From Climacteris rufus (lineage: Eukaryota > Chordata > Aves > Passeriformes > Climacteridae), in the NCBI GenBank assembly GCA_013398175.1, contig VZRZ01003213.1, positions 1,042,722-1,106,721 of the forward strand: a DNA stretch of 64,000 nucleotides, in the 5' to 3' direction. Of this stretch, positions 46,772 to 59,318 are shown in pieces. Position 1 is the stretch's first letter; the number at the start of each line of letters is the position of its first letter. The notes under the pieces were generated by a model, which did not search any database, was not told the origin of the DNA, and worked only from the letters and a program-made list of their open reading frames with translations. A program made the position numbers and the translations under genes.

Positions 46772-49700
46772 TAGTGACCAAGAGCTAGGGATGGCTGATA
46801 ACAGAAGACATAGTGATGCTTAAGGTAAGGCAGACAAAAATGGTGAAACTAAGAGGATACTAGGCAGAAGTACTTGAAAAGAAATATGGTAAAATGCTAG
46901 CCTAAAATAGGTAGGTTGAGAGCCTGGCCAACAACCAGGCTGAAGATCATTATCTGTATTACATAACAGAGAAAGGGAAAGGCTAAAGCCAGTCTGGAGA
47001 TAGTAACAAAAAGATAGGCGGTTGGAGTAAGTTAACCTTAGGCCAGTCAGACTAGGAAACAAAATCACAGAGAAAGTTCCTGGAATGTGTCTACAGCTGA
47101 ATGACACATTTAGCTGCTTGGATTTTGTCATGTACCTGATGGAATGAAACTGAATGTGGCCAAATGATCAATCTGAAAATTTCAAGCAGACCCAGCAAGT
47201 AAATTGGCTCAGATCTTAAGGATATGGGAGACAACTTTGCAATACAGAGAAGTCCAGCCTAGACCAATGCATCTCCTAGAAGGATAGTTTCTTCACATTG
47301 GGGTTTTCTTTTAATTGTTTTCATTGCTAGGATTTTTTCTCACTATGCTTGAAATAAATACAGTTTTTACACTTATTTTCCTTTTATTTTTAATTTAAAC
47401 ATCCTTTCCTAATCTTATATTTTCTGTGACCAGATTTTGGTTAGGCTGTGTTTCAAAGTTCTCTCCAATATGGATATATTCAAAATACTTCAGCTAAAAC
47501 AAGAGGTGCTGAGATGGTGTGGGGCTTTTGTTTGTTTGTTTTTGGTTGGTTTTGTTTTGTTTTTTTTTTAAAGAGTACTGTAATGTATATCAATCTTCTT
47601 TCTTTTGTTGAGTCAAAGGTAAGTAGTTATAGTTTTTCTTTCTGTTGAGTATGGGTGTTCCTACTGTGACTGTTGAGAAGAGGATCACACTCCAAGCAAC
47701 AGAAATCATTGTGTTGTATGGTGTATCTACAGAGATTTTTGTAGTCTATAGGAACATTACTTGTCTGCTTTAAAAATAAGTGTGACATATATAATAACTG
47801 ACCTGCAAAAGTAAGCTAAGGGATCTTTTTCAGCCATCCTTTCAGCTCTTACAAACCAAATTTTGTTCAGTGCCATGAACTTGGAAGGTATAAACAGTGC
47901 AGAATGATTCTATACTTCCTTTTAAAACTGTACTGAAATTCTGAAATCTTGATCTGTTTGATTTTTATTTTGGTTTTTTTTTTTGGGGAGACAGGGAGCC
48001 TAGAGGAAGAGAAACCTTGGACTAAGAAAAATCTATTAACTCTAGAAACAGCAGGTGATGACAGCATGCGTCCATTTTTCCTCTGTAATTAGTAAGATCC
48101 TTAGAAAAATTTTGCTGGAAGATATTAATAAATCTATTCTATGCAAAACCTGTCATTATATAATGCCTTACCTCAGCAAAGAAATGTTTTTCTTTCTTCC
48201 TTCATTCATTACTTACCTGAGTTAGCACACAGTACAGGCTTTTCTACAATGATTTATGTATTACATGATGAAATATTCACAATAAGCTACATTTTTACTC
48301 AAATAACCCCTAAATAATTTTGATTTGCCCTTTTAAAAATATTTTTTACAGTAGTTGATGCCATTTTATTCACCAACGAAACAAAATGACTTTTGAAGTG
48401 CATAATTTTATTAATGCTTGTTTTATAAGTTGAACTTAGCTTACAACCATGCATAAATAAAAAGTTGGTAAACTTAGGAATAAGGTAATGTATTTTTCAT
48501 CACTACATGAATTACCATTATTGGTATCAAGAAATAATAACATCTTATTAGCCTCAACTCACAAACTTTCTGAACTGAGACACATATGGTCAACACCATG
48601 GTGGTAGCTTGTGCCTGGAGGCTGAAGGGCTTCAGCTGCACTGGGTTCTGGGAGATCCAGCTCTCCCTTCTGCCAGCCAGTGTATGATTTAATCTCTGCT
48701 TCTGCCTGCTTTCAAGCTGTGAGCCTATTTTCTGTATTTGGCAGAAAATCTTGTACACAAATTGAAGTGAATGGAAAATCAGTCATTTTAAATACAGACC
48801 ATCTATCTAGTGCACACTGGTTTGCTTTCAGGGACATACTGTTACTGTGTTAGACCTGATCAGAAATGTTCTCTCAAAACATTTTGCTGCAGTTGGATTC
48901 TTGACCACACATAAAATTGATTTTGGTGAATTCACTGATAAAAATGTAATAAATGTGCTGAATGAAAAAAGCTTAACATTTTTATTCATTTTTACAGTCT
49001 TTAATTTTGGCAGTGACAATGAACACATGAATTGTAATTTCCATTGGAAATGATGTTTGCTTTAATTCCATTCATTTACAGAATTATTTTCTGTGTCCTC
49101 ACCAGAAAGTGTTGAAAACTTTGAAATGTTGAAATTTTCTATAAAATTCATATTGTCATTTTTTAAATATAATCAGTAATAAAATGACCAATTGTATTTA
49201 GGGCAAAGATACAGATGGAAAAATCAGATGTGTGGTATCTGACAATGTCTAAATGAACTGATACAGGTAAGAAACTACTGGAATCATAATTAGACAAATT
49301 ATTTCCACATTGCCGATCACTACACATAACCACTTAAAAGCAGAAGTAAACCATGAGGTGTTTATTAGTGAACTAATATTAAGACGAAATTTATGATTAT
49401 TTCTGATATTTTTAGGTTCTAATTTTTAAGTCAGTATTCTATCCACTGAAACAAAATGTTTGCCTATTGAGAGGTGTTGCTTGATGTCTTATCACCAGAA
49501 AAATCTTCTAGAAATAACATGAAAGATAAGTTCATCTGGAAAGAAAATAAAAAAAAGAAAAGGAACAGATAAACTACAACTTTCCTAAACTGTAGTTTCT
49601 AACAAAGATTGCTGTAAATTTAGAAGAAAACATTATGAGTACATAGAAATAGTTGATTGGGGTGGGGAGATGCTCTCTGGAGAGAAAGGTGCATTATCAT

Positions 49701-52700
49701 TTGACGTGAAGGTGGGAGGCATCTGCGGTCCAGTTCCTAATCAGTAATCACCACTGACAAGGGAGTTACCCCCTTCTTAAACTTTTCTTCAGGGAAAGTA
49801 AGGACACACATATATGTATGTGCTTATTCCCTTTAGCCCATACATGCAAATCAGTGTTAGACACTTTGTTCTTCCTTTTTTTTTTTTAAATAAACTTCTT
49901 TCTGTGATATTTTTGCAAACATATCCAATATAGATACAAATTTGAGCACTTTAAATTGTTGAAGACTTAGACCTTTGGTATGCATATAAAGCAAAATCCT
50001 AAGAAAACAGCATGCTAAATGCTGGCAGTTCCCTAGGCATGTCTGTCATCAACAGCCAGTGCCTCTAGAGTTAAGAACCAGACTATAAAAACAAACTCTG
50101 CTCATCATCATTCTCCCAAAAGTGAAAGAGAAACAAAATTATGATTCTGCCTCACACTCATATGCAGAATCAGATGAGAGTATAACCTTCATATTCTGCT
50201 AATGCATTTTTCTTGAAGCATGCTCTTTTGTTTTTTTTTTTTTTCAGGCACATACTAGGATCTTTATTTTCCATTTTTTTTTAACTTTTGTACTTGTATT
50301 AGACTTTAGAAACTTTGTCAGAAGTCATAAGATAAAGCTGAAACTTCATTTTTACCATCTAATCTTTTGGGAGAACAAATATTTCAAAATGTCTTTCTGG
50401 AAACATGTTAATTTCTGTAGTAGCAGTGAACCCATCAATTGTATTTATAAGGCCCTCTAATGAAGGTTCTAAAATATGGCAATTCTTATTGCAATAGGTC
50501 TATGAAGTTTTTATAACTAAAAAAGTACATGGATGAACGCATCATTGCATAAGGCAAGTTAATAATTCAGACCTACTTCTAGAACTGTTCTGATCCTTCT
50601 CTTTGAACCAGGAAAATGGTGCTTCAGGAGGAGAACACAAGTGATCATAAATCTTTTTATATTTTTGAAACTGTGCTGCAATGACTGTAGAATCTTTAAA
50701 AGACAAGAAAATGTTCTCCAATATGTGCTTACACACTCAATGTAGTTATTACTCATCCCTATCCTGATTGCTATAGCATAGGTTTTCCTCCAGTGGTTGA
50801 TTTTATAGTGAAGATTTGTTCTGTTGAAGATTTTCATATAGAAGGAAACTTTAATCCAATAAATTACTGTTTTTTTGGAGTTTGTTTTGGGGGTTTATTT
50901 TAATGTTTCTGTTGAAAATGTTTTGGTTTGGTTGTTTGGACTAATGCTTTAGCCCCTGTGCTAGACTGCTTGAATAACCTGTAGAAATGCATTTGAAAAT
51001 GAAGATATTTAATTGAAGTTCTGCATCATGTACACTTTAACGTTTTTTCACATGTAAATCATTGTAATATGAATTGCAATTCATTATGTAAGAGCATAGC
51101 TTTGTGTAGGAATGAGCTGAGAAATTTGTGAATCTAAAAATAATAAGTTCCAGCTTAATCAAAAAATCAAATGCTTATTTGAAGCAAATATTTTCCTTAG
51201 TGACATTCTATTCAAGAATAAAATACCTATATTTAGCTGTTCAGTTATGAGCAGTAGGTGCGAGAGAACTATTCAGCTTAAACTGCAGGTCACTTATGGC
51301 AGGATTCAGTTGCTTTAATATCAGAGTCAAATGCTGTTTTAAATGTTCTTGAGTGATGAAAACTCCCATTTCCAGCAGTCTTTACTGAAGGCTGGAAGAT
51401 GCTGTAACATGGCAGTTGTACTTAGCGGTAGTTTCCAGAAAGTTGTTTTGTTGACTTGTCAGTAGAGGTAGCCTTTAGTTGCCTAAATCTAATATCAGGT
51501 ACCATTTGAGAGAGACTCAATAGCCATGACTGCAAGACATGATATGGACAGGACGGTTGAGTTGTCAGACTTCTAATTATGGATAGATTAAATCCTCTTT
51601 CATACTTTGACTTTTTTCTTGTTTTGGAATTATTTTCTTCAGGAAACAGTCTGTTAACTTGAGTTTAGCCTAAGTATAAATATTTATTCTTAGTTTTCAG
51701 TGTACCCATCGTTTTTTGTTTTTCAGTATTGGAATTGATTTCTTTATTCTTGTTTCTGACCTGATATTGCATTTATCCATAAATCCCTAGCTAGGAATCT
51801 GTCATAATGCAGTACTACAGAGATCATTTGTCCTCATATTTCAATGTTTGTGGTGTGGGTGTTACAATGAGTTATTAACACTTGGAGGTCTTCACTTGGT
51901 TCATGTTGATGTCATCATCTTTCACAGTCTAAGATCCACTTCTGTGTTTTCCAGAATGCTCTTTTAACTTTGCTCTTTTTTTTTTTTTGGCCTGCCTCTG
52001 CACTTTGCATCTGAACTTACCATGTATAAGGCCATCTACATTTGTTAGTAATTATTTCTTTTTTTTTTAATTTAATCTAAAGATTAGTTTTGTCCAGCTT
52101 ATGGTTTTGAAGACAATAACTGACCACAGGTGAGCATTTACAGCCACGATGTCTCCAATACCACCATGTGTCTCAACTCTTATCATCCTGTACAGGTTCA
52201 CCTTTGTTCCACATCCATTGTCTTCCCTTCCCAAGGTCTCAGCTCTGATACCAGGCCTATATTTCTCAATACATCATTGTTATGTTAGTCATAAAACCAT
52301 TGTGGTACTGCCATATAAAGATAAACAAAATAAGATAGATGAACTGCAACCACCTGGCCAATTATTAAGAAAAAAAAAAAAGTGTTAAAAAACCAACCTG
52401 CTAAATCAGGCAGTTCAGCTAAGTTTAGACAGAAAAAGTCTGCCAAATGTCAGTCCTGAGGGTATAAAGCTTATAGCTTCTTTACCAACAGTGTCAATGG
52501 TGTATTATAGGGCTGCAAGGTTATGACCAGAGACAGTATTGACTAACCAGAAGCTCATCTTATCCACAGAAAAATGTCCATAATTAATACTGATGAAAGA
52601 TGACTTTTTAGAAACCTTGCCTTCTTACTTATTGGCTAATGCAGGAGGTTGACAACACCAGATAGTCTTTGCTAAAGAAGGATGATGTATTCGTGCTTGG

Positions 52701-55012
52701 AAGATAACACCCTCTGCTTCAAACTTGTTCAAAAAATTCTGACTCAACTTTTCATGCTCTAGAAGAGATGAATAGGAGAAAAGTTTCAGTGCATATTTGA
52801 GCAGGGAGGTGACCTATAGAGGAAATATTTCTTACAGTACCACTTTAATTTCTGTTTTACATTGTATTCCTTCTCTAGAAGCTGCTAGAACTAACTGCTT
52901 TTTAGGAGTATTTCAGCAGTTACTTTCATCTGCCTTATATGTCTTTTCCTTTTAGGAAACAACTATGATCTTCATTGTTCAATTGCAAGGCTGTTGAAGA
53001 GTGTTTTAAAGTGCTGAAAAAGTGTTCCCTTATTCTTTACTAGAGGAATCCAATTATATTCTATCTTTTGTGAAAGAATACTCTGCTGGAAGATACTCCT
53101 TGTTGCCTTAGAAATTAATATGACTAAGAATGGTTTCCAGGAAAAAATTCTATAAGTTTTGTTTGAAAATCATAATTATCCTATAAATATTTACTGGCAT
53201 TTTGTTGTCCCCAAGACTATAGTCTGGGGCATATCAGTGCATTCACAGTTAGGTATCCCTATCTGTGTGAATCCTCTTTATTTACCCACAGTCTGTGTTT
53301 CTGTGCTATGACTTTGATGTCTTCAGCAAGTACAATGATAATATTCTGAGAATGAGCATAATCACCTGTTAATACACTTGTCATTACAGTGTGTTTCTTA
53401 CTTCAAGTTGACTTTGGTTTTTAATGTTTGCTTCATGTGGACTCTAAATACTCAGGCTTAGGAATTGCTGAAAGGGGAATATATATTCAAGGAACAAAAA
53501 GTCTTACTTTTAATATACATAAGATATGCATATGTTTCTATGTTTCCTGTTCACTGCACACACTGACACTTGCACAGACACATCTTTGAACCCAACTTCC
53601 TGATGTGGGTGTGAAGGAACTAAGATGGGAATGAGCCCTTATCTTTAGTTCTTTTCTTGAATGAGGTGCTCACACTGCTGTCCAATGAATTCCAGTCTGA
53701 ATACTTTACTAAGCCTAATAAGAATTTGTGTGTATAAATAAACAAAGTAGACACCTGCATTGACACAAAGAAAAGAGAGCATGTTTTCTATGAGAAATTA
53801 TTCCTAGAAAATTAACAGTAAAACATACTGAAAACAGATCTTGCTGAAAACTCTTGAGAGACAGAATTATCTCCAGGGATTTTGTAGAGTTAAATTTTTA
53901 GGATGGTCAGTTAAGGAAACTTTCCCAAGATAATTCATTGCAAACTTATATTAACTTTTTTTCCCCCCACTGGAACATCATTTAAAAACCTAGGCTACAA
54001 TCCTACCAAATCTTTCAGATTCAGGTAAAACTATTACCTGGGAATCTGACTAGTGATTTTTGATACTTTTCCTATTGACATGTTTAAAGCACAAGACTGT
54101 AACAAATTTTAAAACCTTGAAAATAAAATGTCATACAAATGATATTAGGAAGCACTTGACGCTTCTGTGAAGCCATATACTTCAGATACATAAACATGAT
54201 GTACATCATGTAAATATTACTACCAGGCAGTTTTAGTGCTGTTATTTTAAACAAGTGCAGCTTTTGTTAAGATGCCAGTAATTTTTATTTAATTAATGCC
54301 TTCATTTTAAAGATTGGAATAATTCAGAATCCCCACTATTATTCTATGCAGCAGCTTACTCTAGGCTAATTTATTTTCATGTCTGCATTCTTTAGGAATG
54401 TCAGATTTGTTTATTCAGGGCTGATAAATCTGCCATGTGGTAAATGGTAAAAAGGAGATGGTCAAGTATGTTATGTTTCTAACCTTCTGAGTCCTGTCAA
54501 AATTATTGTAAAAATGTGTGATATATTTTGAAAGAATAAGATTAATGTGTTATTTTATTCTGTGGAACACTTATGAATTCCATATAGAATACTATTACTC
54601 TAGAAACTGGATGTGCCAGTGTACTACAGAGAAATGAGTTTTTGAATATAATGTTCAGCATAAAAAAATGTTATTTATCATAATATTTGGCATTTAAATA
54701 GAACTTTTCTGAGACTCTAAACATTTTATTAACATCTATTAAGTGAGGTACATGACACATTCTTTGAGGTAAGCAATCCTCCCATTAAATTAAGAAGAAA
54801 ATAACAGCATAAAAAGTTGGTGATAAGTCAGAACCATAATAATCTGCCTTTCCTAGGCTTCTTACTACTATGAGACCAGAGCTCTTCATTTATTGAAAAG
54901 GAATAGCACACCAAGAAACCAAAGAAAATTGAAGATGAAATTTACATTGTCTCACTTCAATGAGTAAAATGTTAGGATATGTTATTCTATATCAGGGTGG
55001 GGTTTTTTGGGG
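46772..55012. other. AT-rich, repeat-poor non-coding sequence
   Basis: About 8 kb without a recognisable gene or interspersed repeat. It holds low-complexity runs only: T/G-rich at 47525-47570, poly(T) near 50231-50244 and 51979-51989, poly(A) at 52370-52381. Frames up to 103 codons carry no motif I know. Confidence 0.5.
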
Positions 55013-55018
55013 GTTGAG

Positions 55019-55335
55019 TGTCTCTCTAGTATGTCACTACAGGCACAGAAATAAGCACATGACAAGCTCAGTGAATGCAGCCAGAGAGAGCTCCATTTAT
55101 TGTCCTATTCCCTTTTTTATATAGTAGGAACCCAGGTAGATGTTTCGTTAACGTCCATCCACCCCCTGGTATGATTGGCTGGATTCTACACCTCCTGAAT
55201 CAAAACATATCATGCCTGGACTCACAACAGCTGTGAAAAACAGCAGGTGCTTATCTTATTGTTTTTCATAGCTTACATCGGGAAAGAAGACTTTCTCACA
55301 AGAAGCCCTGGGTGGCCCAGCTCTGGGCCTCTACA
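55019..55335 (-). mobile_element. Solo LTR, 317 bp
   Basis: On the minus strand it starts TGTAGAGGCCCAGAGCTGGG and ends ACTAGAGAGACA. Flanks gttgag (55013-55018) and gttggg (55336-55341) agree at five of six bases, consistent with an aged 6-bp target duplication. In minus-strand order it has CCAAT (within CCAGCCAATC), a strong TATA box (ACTATATAAAAAAGG, about 55112-55128) and AATAAA (GGACAATAAATGG, about 55092-55104). It is shorter than the family-A LTRs and unrelated to them in sequence. No internal retroviral sequence remains. Confidence 0.72.
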
Positions 55336-56189
55336 GTTGGGTATTTGTTTCGTTTTGTTTGTTTGTGTGCTTTTTTTGGTAATTTTTTTGTCATTGCTGT
55401 TCTAAGATGTGGAATAAAATTCTCTTGATAGGGAATAAAAGCTCTTGATATGTTGGTAAGTGATGGTGTTTTAAACTTCTACTACTACTAAAGGACAAAT
55501 TCAAAAGCAGTCTTTTAAGACATTTCTTAGCATAAGAAATATGTCCCATTGTATTTATATATTTTTCATTTAGAAAATACATATTCATTTAAATGTGTTC
55601 TTTGCTATAATTTTCGAACAACTCCTAGATATTCCAGATACAAGTTTTTGTAAATTAGTGGCAGTTATCCCACTGAATTGTTGGATATAAATAATTTGTT
55701 ATAACAGGACCTTAAAAACAGGAAGGGGACTGTTCATTGTGGTATCTTAAGACTGAATTTATCTTTGACCTCTTGAATACTCTTGACTGATCAGGTGCCA
55801 GTGTGCCCATGTTATACTCTTGATAAAGTATAGATTTACTAGCAGAAATGTGTTAATAACAGAAAGCTATTTGCTGCTGTCATAAATCATGTCATATCCC
55901 AGATGGAACTCCATTAGTTTTGGAAGAGCAGTAAATAGCTGTATCTCTGCAGTTTGCCCTGAAGTTCTTACTAGTAATGAGAGTTTAAGAGCCTTCAGGA
56001 CCCTCAAGGAGAGAAGTAAAATGAAGCTACTAAGTTTTATATTGAGGTGAGGAACAAGTCCAGATGAACTACTAAAAGTGTCTCATAAATTTGGTGCTTA
56101 CACAGAAAATATATTTTTCAAGTGACTGATTAAAAAAAGGAAAGATTTAGGAAGTTTTAACTGGTGTTTAATGTCTTCAGGAAGAACAA
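55336..56189. other. AT-rich non-coding sequence
   Basis: No gene or repeat recognised. T/G-rich low-complexity DNA at 55345-55390. Confidence 0.55.
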
Positions 56190-56323
56190 GAAACAGCTAT
56201 GGATTTCTCATGCTAAGAAAACTGTTGTGGATTTCATCGCTGCATGGGCCAATCACTTAAAAGTTGGACTCAATGATCCTTGTGGGTCCTTTCTAACTCA
56301 GAATATTCTGTGCTTCTGTGATT
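56190..56323 (+). mobile_element. tRNA-Ile-derived SINE with CR1-like tail (passerine type)
   Basis: Head 56190-56252 aligns with the 3' two-thirds of a tRNA-Ile-like sequence: AGCT...GGATTTCTCATGCTAA (A-box side), then TTGTGGATTTCATC (decayed B box, usually GGTTCGATCCC), then CATGGGCCA. The tail is CR1-like: CACTTAAAAGTTGGACTCAA, TGATCCTTGTGGGTCC, AACTCAGAATATTCTGTG. The head-tail junction GGGCCA-ATCACTTAA matches the junction GGGCCATTTACTTAA of the minus-strand copy at 57630, so this is one family and not chance. From memory it corresponds to the zebra finch SINE family TguSINE1. It is too decayed for Pol III transcription. Confidence 0.75.
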
Positions 56324-57629
56324 TAGATGCACAGAATCATAGGCTAAACCTCAGAAATACATCGAACCATGTACATCTGTTTTTTAAAGGTGTTGCAGAG
56401 CCCTAGACATTAGGGAATATTTCTTCACTGAACTGTTATTAACTGTGAACTGAGAAATGGGTGGTCTTTCCTTGAGAACAACTGCAAGAAAGAGTTTGAA
56501 CAGGAACAATATAACTATTTGCCGTACTTTCTCATTCATAGTCCCATGTAATTGGAACACTCTGTGCATTGAATTTTGCCTTGTGAGTATTGAGATTTGA
56601 TAGTCTGTGAAGATACAATAACCTACAACATCAGAAGAAGGTCCCTTTGCTTCCTTCTAGTGGAACTATGCTTCAGGCAATCCTTCTTAAAGTACACATA
56701 AATAATTTAGGTTCTCTTATAAATCTTGTAATGAATAGGAAATCCAACATGGTATTCTTTGCCAGTTCTTCTCTGTCTTACCTGCTTCCCCTGGGATGTT
56801 TATTTTGCTTGCTTTTCTTTTTGTTTTGTTTTGGATATTTTGGGTTTTTTAAGGGACTTTAGGATTCCTCTCTCAATTTTTTTGGTAACAAACCATAATG
56901 CCAAAAGTTGGAGGATTTTCCTAAACCTGAAATCTTAATGAACAGTCACTTATACCAGACAGGGTGATACACTTTATCTTAAACACCAATCCCCCATGCC
57001 AAAAAAACCCAAAAAAGGCAGTTTGTCCACTGCTTGTTCTATCTGCTCATTCCTTCCATCCAATATTTCAGTTTTATGCTAAAACCCAAAATCTCAAACT
57101 ACACAGTTTAAATGATTGTTTTAAAGAGTAGAAAAGCATTTTGTTCTTTATAAGATTTTTTCCTATTTAAATAATAAAGAAAAATCAGCTACTTATGTGA
57201 TTTGAGTTGCCCTCAAGTTTCTTTAAATGAATCATGACAAATGTGCCTAGCATGCTATATATAAGATAGGTTTTTTAACACATCATGGACCATGAAGGAC
57301 TAAGATGACTTTTTCTGCAGGGCAATAGAATTATCTATAGCATACATGAAAAGGGCAATAATAAATCCTGTCTACTTCAAGAAAAGTATTTTCTGTCCTT
57401 TTTTTTAAAAAAACAAACTTTTATAGAGGTGATAACTAAACTGATTTTAAAAATGAAAGTTTAAAAATTACGTAATTTTCTTTGTATTTTCATGCAAAGT
57501 GTGGAGTTTTCTTTTTAAAGTTCTATAAAACTATCCTGATAAAATAGACAAGCATTTTCTCTTCTTTTCATGAGAGGGTTTTTAGTATTATTCTTTATTA
57601 TTTATCCTGTTTAATAACAAAATATTATC
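56324..57629. other. AT-rich sequence between the two SINEs
   Basis: Mostly unassigned. At 56332-56380 the words CAGAATCATAGGCT and CCTCAGAAATACATCGAACC suggest a very short minus-strand CR1 tail meeting the SINE tail to tail. At 56650-56740 the frame ILLKVHINNLGSLI loosely resembles the CR1 stretch ILFNIFINDLDSGI. Both are weak. Confidence 0.4.
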
Positions 57630-57767
57630 ACAATCTTCTGAGATGGAAGGGACTCAGAAGGACCATCCAGTACAACTCTTAAGTAAATGGCCCATTTGGG
57701 GATTGAACCCATGACACAGGTGTTTCAGCACCATACTCTAGCCAACTGAGCTAATCTCAGGGTCAGT
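57630..57767 (-). mobile_element. tRNA-Ile-derived SINE with CR1-like tail (passerine type)
   Basis: On the minus strand it has a clear tRNA head: A box TAGCTCAGTTGG (plus 57742-57753), then CTAGAGTATGGTGCTGAA, B box GGTTCAATCCC (plus 57699-57709) and the acceptor-like GGGCC. The tail ATTTACTTAAGAGTTGTACT, GATGGTCCTTCTGAGTCC, TTCCATCTCAGAAGATTGTG is CR1-like. The overall wording is closest to tRNA-Ile; the anticodon loop is changed. Both internal Pol III boxes are better preserved than in the copy at 56190. The TguSINE1 assignment is from memory. A tRNA gene is excluded because the anticodon region and 5' acceptor stem do not pair properly and the sequence runs on into a CR1 tail. Confidence 0.8.
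57699..57753 (-). promoter_or_regulatory. Internal Pol III A and B boxes of the SINE
   Basis: TAGCTCAGTTGG (A box, plus 57742-57753) and GGTTCAATCCC (B box, plus 57699-57709) are 32 bp apart, the normal tRNA spacing. The B box differs from the consensus GGTTCGATCCC at one base. Confidence 0.65.
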
Positions 57768-57840
57768 GACTGAATTGATTTAATTTGAATCATATTTTTC
57801 AACACTAAATTATAAAAACTACTAAGTATTAAAAAAATAG

Positions 57841-58070
57841 TCCTCCACCTCCTCCTTGCCCTTGCTGAGCAGATCAGAGGTGGATGGTGGTTGGGGTCAG
57901 TCTATAAATGTTCACCTCTGCTAATCATTCCTCACACTTCTTCTCTGCTCTGGTGTGGGTCCTTCAAGGGCTGAGTCCTTATGAAATGCTCCAGTGTGGG
58001 ATTCCTGAAGGAGAGTCCTTCAGAATAAACTTGATCCAATGTGGGCTCTCCCTGGGCTTCCTCCATTGTT
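57841..58070. repeat. Unclassified avian interspersed repeat, left part (split by CR1)
   Basis: Contains degenerate internal repetition: CTGGTGTGGGTCC, CCAGTGTGGGATTCC and CCAATGTGGGCTC at roughly 40-50 bp spacing, alternating with GTCCTTCA-type words. I recognise this wording as common in bird genomes, probably derived from an endogenous retrovirus, but cannot name the family. It breaks off at CTCCATTG, where the minus-strand CR1 tail begins, and resumes at 59671. Confidence 0.55.
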
Positions 58071-58560
58071 TATCACAGGATGGTTGAAGTGGGAAGGGTC
58101 CTCTGGAGGTCATCTGGTCCACACCGATTGCTCAAGCAGAGTCACACAGAACTGGTGCCCCCGGACCATGTTTAGAGGTTTTTTAAATATCGCCAACGAG
58201 GGAGAATTTACAACTGCCCTGGCAAGTTGTGCCGGGGCTCTATCACCCTCACAGTACAAAAGTGTTTCCTGATGTTCAGAACAAACCTCCTGGCTTTCAG
58301 TTTGTGCCCATTGCCTCTGGTGCTATCACTGAGCACCACTGAAAAGAGCCTGGCTCTGTCCTCTTTGTACCCTCCCTCCATCTATTTACATACATTAATA
58401 AGATCCATCTGATCTTTCTCTTCTGCAGGTTGACCAGTCTCAGATCTCTCAGCTTTTCCCCATGGGAGAGATGCTCCCTTAATCATCCTAGTGCCCCTTT
58501 GTTGGACTCTGCCCATTATGTCCATATCTCTCTTGTACTGGGGAGCTGAGAACTACAGAG
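58071..58560 (-). mobile_element. CR1 LINE, 3' segment (interrupted by a second CR1)
   Basis: Minus-oriented CR1. Plus-strand wording in order: TATCACAGGATGGTTGAAGT, GGTCCTCTGGAGGTCATCTG, GCTCAAGCAGAGTCAC, CTATCACCCTCACAGTACAA, TTCAGTTTGTGCCCATTGCC, ACCACTGAAAAGAGCCTGGC, ATTAATAAGATCCATCTGAT, TGGGAGAGATGCTCCCTTAA, CTTGTACTGGGGAGCTGAGA. It ends at AACTACAGAG, within the CR1 word GAACTGGACACAG, and continues at 59319. ORF2 is broken by several changes. Confidence 0.92.
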
Positions 58561-59318
58561 CTTCTGTTACTGTCCCTCACAGAATTCTTCTGGACAAGTT
58601 ATGTAGCTGTGGGATGAGCAAGTTCGTGGTATGCTGTGTGAAGATCATGTCCTGCAGGAGGGAATTCAGGAGTGCTGGTTGACATGAGTCAGCAGTGAAC
58701 CCTGGTAGCCCAGAGGGCAAAATGCCTCCGGGGGTGCATCAAACACAGCATGACCAGCTGGGAAAAAAGTGATTGTCATGCTGTACTCAGTGTTGGTGCA
58801 GCCTCCCCTTGATCAGTGTGTGCAGTCCTGGGCCCCACAGGAGAAGGATGTGAAGATCCTTGAATATCTCCAGAGGAGCATAAAAAAGCTGTTGAAAGGG
58901 CTGGAGGGCAAATCCTGTGAGGAGCAGCTGAGAACTTTAGGCTTGATTAATTTCGAAGAAAAGGAGGCTGAGGGGAAACCTCTTTTCACTGTAATGCTTT
59001 CTGAAGAGAGGATGTGGGGACAAAGGTGATAGTCTCCTCTTCTGGGTATGTGTGATAGAATGTGTGGGAATGGTTCAAAGCTATGCCAGTGGAGGACATT
59101 AGGAAGCATTTCTCAGTCAAACACTGAAAGAGGCTTTCCAGACAGGTGGTCAATATCCCAAGCCTGTCAGCACTTAAGAGACATTTGGACAATCCACTAG
59201 CAACAAGCTGTAACTTTTGGTGAGCCCTGGATTAGTCAGGCAGTTGGGCTAGAGGGTCATTGTAAGTCCCTTCCAACTGAAATAGTTTATTTTTATCTGT
59301 TCTATTAATTTTATTCTA
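58561..59318 (+). mobile_element. CR1 LINE nested in another CR1
   Basis: Plus-oriented, 5'-truncated CR1. It enters ORF2 at a frame reading VPHRILLDKLCSCGMSKFVV (the CR1 stretch usually VPHNILLDKL..CGM). There is then an apparent internal deletion around 58650-58665, after which it continues with GAGTGCTGGTTGACATGAGT, CAGCAGTGAACCCTGG, GTCCTGGGCCCCACAGGAGA, the 58769-59029 frame (VKILEYLQRSIKKLLKGLEG), and a 3' end CATTGTAAGTCCCTTCCAAC followed by a T/A-rich tail. It is younger than the minus-strand CR1 it interrupts. Confidence 0.87.

Noticed and set aside
51440..51600. Possible ancient repeat (GTTGCCTAAATCTAATATCAGGT-like wording, split here)
   Set aside because: The wording feels like old avian or sauropsid interspersed repeats, but I cannot tie it to a family.
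57630..57767. A functional tRNA-Ile gene
   Set aside because: A and B boxes are good, but the anticodon loop is altered, the 5' acceptor strand does not pair, and the sequence continues into a CR1 tail. It is a SINE.
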